64,000 bases of DNA from Micromonospora sp. NBC_01796 (GTDB taxonomy: Bacteria > Actinomycetota > Actinomycetes > Mycobacteriales > Micromonosporaceae). Below the pieces are notes generated by a model. That model worked only from the letters and a program-made list of their open reading frames with translations. It was not told the origin of the DNA and ran no database searches. Positions 60,271 through 64,000 of the stretch are shown piece by piece. Within the stretch, counting starts at the first letter, position 1. The number at the start of each line of letters is the position of its first letter. Both the position numbers and the translations under genes were made by a program. The stretch covers positions 6,680,001 through 6,744,000 of the forward strand of contig NZ_CP109078.1 of NCBI RefSeq assembly GCF_035917455.1, given 5' to 3'.

Positions 60271-63054
60271 TCAGGGCGCGGTGATCCGGTACGTGGCGCC
60301 CGCCTGGGTGGCGAACGTGATCACGTTTCCGCTGACCGTGTGGCTCACCGTGCCGCCACCGACCTGGTTGACCACGATCGTCTGTCCCGGCCAGGGGTGT
60401 TGCAGCCGTACGGTCCGGCCGGCCTCACTGGTGATGTCGACGTAGGTGACCCGACCGCCCTGGAACGCGCTCGACACCACCAGCGCGTCCTTCTCCCGCA
60501 GCTTCACGAAGCTGGCGTCCCGGTTCGTCGGCCAGACCGGGAACAGCCGCAGCACCCCGCCGTCGCTCTGCAACAGCAGGTTGTTCACCGCCTCGGTCGC
60601 GCCCGCCTTCTCCAGGCCGTGCACCCCGTCCCGGATCCGCAGGTTCGCCACCATCTTGGTGCTGATCTGGTTCCTGAGCTGGTCGACCAGGCTCTGCGCC
60701 GGGTAACCGACCCGGGCCGCCTGGGTGAAGACCTTCGGGAAGCTGTTGTCCTGGCCCCACGAGTTCATCGCGTTCAACGTGTTGATCGCGATCTGCCGGT
60801 CGGCGGCCGGCGAGTTGATGCCCAGGACCTCGCCGGGGTGGATGAACTCCAGGTTCACCGTGTTGTCGCCCGGCCGGATGTTGCGGGTGTCCGGCCCGGT
60901 GATCGTCCCCGGATCGGCGAGCGCGAAAACCGTCTGGCCGTTGTACGTCGTCGTCGGGGTGGCCGGCAGACGGTCCCGGATCTGGGTCCAGGTGGCCCGG
61001 TCACCGGCGTCCACCCCGAGCGTCACGCTCGCCTCGACCAGGGAAGAGAACAGGTACTTCAGCAGCCCGATGTCCGGACTCGGGTTACGCGACCAGGTGC
61101 CCTCGTGCGGCCCGGCGTACAACCGGTACCGCTGGGTGGCCGCGTCGTACTCGAGGTAGTGGGTGAAGAACGCGGCGACCTCCTTCAGGAACGGGTACGC
61201 CTTACCGGACAGGAAGTTCCGGTCCTGGGTGTAGTCGTAGTACGCGATGAACTGCGACGCGGCGAACAGCGAGTTCGCCACCTGCTGGTGGTAGTTGTCG
61301 TCGGCGGTCGCCCCGAACGGTGCGATCCCGACCGGGAAGAGCAGCCCGCTGGGTACTCCACCGCTCGGGAACCGGCTGTTGACGTACGTCGGGTTGACCC
61401 GGCGCAGGTCCTGCTGGGCGCGGCGCCGAGCCTCCGGCACGTACGCGAGCAGCAGGTCCGTGTACGGCAGCGCGAGGTCGGCCCGGTTGCTCGAATAGGT
61501 GCCGTAGAAGTTCGCCATGAAGTTGTAGTTGAGGTGCATGTCGCCGTTGAACATCGGATAGTCCGTGGTGGCCCAGATCCCGTACAGGCCCGGCGCGGTC
61601 TTGCCGGCCCGGCTGGACGAGCCGAGCAGGTACTGCGAGCCGTAGTAGAACCGTTCGAGCACCTCGTCGTTGAGGTCGACGTACGACCGCAGCCAGTACT
61701 GCTTCCACCAGTCGAGGTGCTGGTTGTAGAGGGTGCCGAGGCTGGCGGCGCTCTGCCCGTCGACGAGTCCACGGGCGGCCGGGGCCGGGTCGGCCGGGTT
61801 CTGCCCGCCACCGGCGACCCCGGTAACGAGCTGGATCGTCTGGCCCGGTTGCAGGTTGAAGACCTGGGTCGCGGTGGCGCCGCTCACCGTGGGTGCGCCG
61901 ACCGGGCCGGTGCCGACCAGGCGGGTGGCCAGCGCGGCCCGGGACACCCAGCGGGAACCGCTCGGGGTGGTCCGGTTGGCCCAGGTGGTGCTGCCGGTGA
62001 CGCCGGCGGTGTTGGTGAAGCCGGGCTTGGCGTCCTGCGAACCGGCCCAGGTCTGGGCCCGCAGCTGGGTGGCGGTCGAGCCGAGCGACTGGATCTGGGT
62101 CACCATGATGTTGTCGTTCGCGGCGGTCCAGGTTCTCATCGACACCGGTACCCCGCCGATGGTCATCGACGTGGTGATCTCCCCGGTGAGGGTGTTCTGC
62201 TCCTCCAGGAACGGCCCGGACGGTACGGGCGGCGCCGAGCCGGGGGCGTACAGCTCGAACTGACCGATCCGGGCGCGCGGGTTGTTGGTCGAGTCGGGCG
62301 TCGTACCCTGGGTCGGCTCGCTCAGGGTGACCCGGACGTAGCGGGCGCTGACCGAGGAGATGGTCCGGTCGGTGAGGCTCGCCGTGTTGTTGGTGACGGT
62401 GTCCACCGTGGTCCAGGTCGAGCCGTTGCCGACCTGGACGACGAAGTTCTTCGAGTTGTTGGCGGTCTCGTTCGGCCGGGCCGCCCCGTCGTGCCGGATC
62501 ACCCAGCGGCCGATGGTCCTGGCCGAGCCGAGGTCGAGGGTGAGCGTCTGCGGCTTGCCGACGTCGGAGACCCAGCCCTCGTAGCCGGCGGCCCACTGGC
62601 CGTTCACCGCCCGGCTCGGCGGGAAGCTCGGGTGGCTGGTGGTCGCCGTGGCGGTGGCGCCGAGGGCGAGGTTGCCCGACGGCGTGGCGGTGACCGGCGC
62701 GATCGTCACCCCGCCCAGCGCCACCAGCGACGGGTTCGGGTTACCGGCCCAGAAGTTGCCCTTGGACAGGTAGAAGGTCTTGTAGCCGTCGCCGCCGCCG
62801 GAGGTGACGCCGATGTCGCCGTTGCCGAGCAGTGCGGTGTTCGGCATCGTCCGCGACACCGACTCGCTGTACGCCTGGTTGGTCCAGCGTCCCTTGACGC
62901 CGCCGAGCAACTGCTGGATCTCGGCCCACTGCTGCTCGGGGGTGGGTGGTGCCGCCTGGGCCGGGGCGGGTGCCACCACGAGCGTGCCGACGACGGTGAC
63001 GAGCAGGGCTGTGGAGAGGGCCCTGCGGCACCGCTGTTGTCGTTTGCTGGTCAC
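60271..63054 (-). CDS. Secreted GH95-like glycoside hydrolase with discoidin (CBM32-type) insert
   Basis: 927 residues. The GTG at 63054 is chosen because AAAGGA lies seven bases upstream and the product then starts with a clear signal peptide (TSKRQQRCRRALSTALLVTVVGTLV...AQA). The N-terminal part has ALLGNGDIGVTSGGGDGYKTFYLS, typical of GH95 and related enzymes. An F5/8 type C domain (about 125-265; SRAVNGQWAAGYEGWVSD, ARYVRVTLSEP) is inserted. The (alpha/alpha)6 catalytic region follows (GLYGIWATTDYPMFNGDMHL, YAGPHEGTWSRNPSPDIG), then a beta-sandwich end. Likely an extracellular exo-glycosidase of the fucosidase type; the exact sugar is uncertain. Confidence 0.88.
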   Translation of the reverse strand: MTSKRQQRCRRALSTALLVTVVGTLVVAPAPAQAAPPTPEQQWAEIQQLLGGVKGRWTNQAYSESVSRTMPNTALLGNGDIGVTSGGGDGYKTFYLSKGNFWAGNPNPSLVALGGVTIAPVTATPSGNLALGATATATTSHPSFPPSRAVNGQWAAGYEGWVSDVGKPQTLTLDLGSARTIGRWVIRHDGAARPNETANNSKNFVVQVGNGSTWTTVDTVTNNTASLTDRTISSVSARYVRVTLSEPTQGTTPDSTNNPRARIGQFELYAPGSAPPVPSGPFLEEQNTLTGEITTSMTIGGVPVSMRTWTAANDNIMVTQIQSLGSTATQLRAQTWAGSQDAKPGFTNTAGVTGSTTWANRTTPSGSRWVSRAALATRLVGTGPVGAPTVSGATATQVFNLQPGQTIQLVTGVAGGGQNPADPAPAARGLVDGQSAASLGTLYNQHLDWWKQYWLRSYVDLNDEVLERFYYGSQYLLGSSSRAGKTAPGLYGIWATTDYPMFNGDMHLNYNFMANFYGTYSSNRADLALPYTDLLLAYVPEARRRAQQDLRRVNPTYVNSRFPSGGVPSGLLFPVGIAPFGATADDNYHQQVANSLFAASQFIAYYDYTQDRNFLSGKAYPFLKEVAAFFTHYLEYDAATQRYRLYAGPHEGTWSRNPSPDIGLLKYLFSSLVEASVTLGVDAGDRATWTQIRDRLPATPTTTYNGQTVFALADPGTITGPDTRNIRPGDNTVNLEFIHPGEVLGINSPAADRQIAINTLNAMNSWGQDNSFPKVFTQAARVGYPAQSLVDQLRNQISTKMVANLRIRDGVHGLEKAGATEAVNNLLLQSDGGVLRLFPVWPTNRDASFVKLREKDALVVSSAFQGGRVTYVDITSEAGRTVRLQHPWPGQTIVVNQVGGGTVSHTVSGNVITFATQAGATYRITAP

Positions 63055-63134
63055 GGAATGTCCTTTCTGGGACGGGCGGGGGTCTTCCGTGTCCACCGGT
63101 GGCCGAATGCGGAACAGCGCCGGACCGCTGGGGT

Positions 63135-64000
63135 CTAGGGCTGCGCGTCCGCGGGCGATCGGACCGGCGCGACGTTGAGGTTGGACAGGACGCCGACACC
63201 CGGACGGTGGCGGGTGGTGGGTTCGGCGTCGGTGCCGAGGTCGGCGAAGGTGGGCTCGAAGTCGAACAGGGCGGCCAGGACCGCCTCGGCGGTGGCGGCA
63301 CCGGCGATCGAGTCGCGGTTGGAGACCCCGCGTTCGGCCACCCGTACCCGGATGTCGGTCGGATCCCGGTCGAGGATCTCCATCGCCTGCCCCCACAGCG
63401 CCCCGGACGCCGACTCCGGGGTCAGCCGGAGCAGTCCGATGGCGAGGTCGGGGCGGCCGAGCCGGGCGAGCCCGTGCGCGGTCACCCCCGGCCAGGCGCC
63501 GAACGCCCCGCCGGCCCCGTGGTCCGGCCGGTCGGAACTCTCCGCGACCGGATCGTCCTTGGCCAGCGCCCGCATCCAGGTCCCGGTGAGCAGGTGCCCG
63601 GTGACGAAGTCGACCATCTCCCGGCGCCGGGTCGGGCCGAGTTCGGCGTGCAGCGCCGAGGCGACCAGCCCGAAGTCGAGGCTGTGGCCGATGGTCTCGG
63701 TCCGGTCCGGATGCCGGACCGACCACCGGCCCCCGTCGACGTACAGGTCGAGGACGGCGGCGGCGAGCGTCTCCGCCTCGCCCTGCGCCCGTGCCGCGTC
63801 GTCGGGTCGACCGCGCAACCGGTACAGGCCGGCGAGGGAACGCATCATCGTCACGTAGCCGGCGTTGAGGGAGGCGATCACGTTGATGTAGTTCGGTACG
63901 CACTCCAGCACCCGCCAGGCGTCGTCGCCGAAGTCGGCCAGCACGCCGCCGGTGGCCGTACGACGCCGGTCCCGCCAGCCGTACGCGAGCCGCTCCACGT
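63135..64000 (-). CDS. Six-hairpin glycosidase-like protein, N-terminus beyond window edge
   Basis: The frame is open to the right edge, so only about 288 C-terminal residues are seen. Helical repeats with aromatic and Gly motifs (PNYINVIASLNAGYVTMM, GGRWSVRHPDRTETIGHSLD, GTWMRALAKDDP, GAFGAWPGVTAHGLARLG) are those of (alpha/alpha)6 carbohydrate-active proteins; the last 80 residues are a short beta-rich end. It lies 80 bases upstream of the GH95-like gene on the same strand and probably works with it on the same polysaccharide. Confidence 0.75.
   Translation of the reverse strand, partial: VERLAYGWRDRRRTATGGVLADFGDDAWRVLECVPNYINVIASLNAGYVTMMRSLAGLYRLRGRPDDAARAQGEAETLAAAVLDLYVDGGRWSVRHPDRTETIGHSLDFGLVASALHAELGPTRRREMVDFVTGHLLTGTWMRALAKDDPVAESSDRPDHGAGGAFGAWPGVTAHGLARLGRPDLAIGLLRLTPESASGALWGQAMEILDRDPTDIRVRVAERGVSNRDSIAGAATAEAVLAALFDFEPTFADLGTDAEPTTRHRPGVGVLSNLNVAPVRSPADAQP

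Noticed and set aside
63055-63903. N-terminal extension of the GH95-like gene in an open frame
   Set aside because: It overlaps the six-hairpin gene in another frame, is Arg/Pro/Gly-rich, and a ribosome site plus signal peptide mark the GTG at 63054.
1-64000. tRNA, rRNA or insertion sequence
   Set aside because: No cloverleaf-like segment, conserved rRNA sequence, transposase motif or terminal inverted repeat pair was recognised.

Overview
The window is very GC-rich, starts many genes with GTG, and carries a type VII secretion (ESX/T7SS) locus, an AfsR/SARP regulator, an ECF sigma factor with a zinc-binding anti-sigma partner, and secreted lytic-transglycosylase-like and ricin-lectin proteins. 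This points to a filamentous actinomycete; I infer something close to Micromonosporaceae from gene content and style, not from any marker gene. No rRNA, tRNA, CRISPR array or transposase was seen.

Region 1 (1-40354) is one continuous T7SS locus. It opens with a partial membrane protein bearing the end of a LysM-like domain. Two subtilisin/mycosin-like proteins follow, and both have lost the catalytic His and Ser. eccC (three FtsK/SpoIIIE ATPase domains) runs on the minus strand, divergent from eccD and eccB; a 24-bp direct repeat with a 32-bp period lies between them. Next come two WXG100 proteins (one with a C-terminal YxxxD export motif), a small unknown, a long Gly/Ser-rich protein, a YbaB-like protein and another small protein. 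Then comes a 5821-residue giant protein with a WXG100-like N-terminus, hydrophobic helices, a Ser/Thr/Pro linker, two tandem modules of about 2000 residues, and two almost identical C-terminal units whose codon usage is unlike everything around them. A translationally coupled small gene, a protein ending in a degenerate ADP-ribosyltransferase-like domain, and an EccA-like double AAA+ ATPase fused to a beta-helix close the locus. Spacing and overlaps suggest the plus-strand genes from eccD onward form one or a few transcripts that build the secretion machine and its giant substrate. No intact mycosin and no recognisable eccE lie inside the window.

Region 2 (40355-49500) is regulatory and transport. 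It holds an ECF sigma factor with a possible self-type promoter, a 71-residue zinc-finger anti-sigma protein, a minus-strand protein with two lytic-transglycosylase-like domains that lack the catalytic Glu plus a ricin lectin domain, a DrrAB-type ABC exporter, and an AfsR-like SARP regulator. A perfectly spaced 21-bp tandem repeat in front of the exporter is a candidate SARP operator. A divergent S-adenosylmethionine methyltransferase follows.

Region 3 (49501-64000) is metabolic and secreted. It contains an M14 zinc carboxypeptidase, trpF followed by an HD-domain protein, a class A beta-lactamase-like serine hydrolase, a BenE-family transporter divergent from an XRE/cupin regulator with four 16-bp tandem repeats between them, an SDR-family oxidoreductase with a zinc-ribbon, a strong bidirectional terminator, a small unknown, a frameshifted four-helix membrane protein, a double DUF427 protein, a GH95-like glycosidase with a discoidin domain, and a partial six-hairpin protein cut by the right edge.
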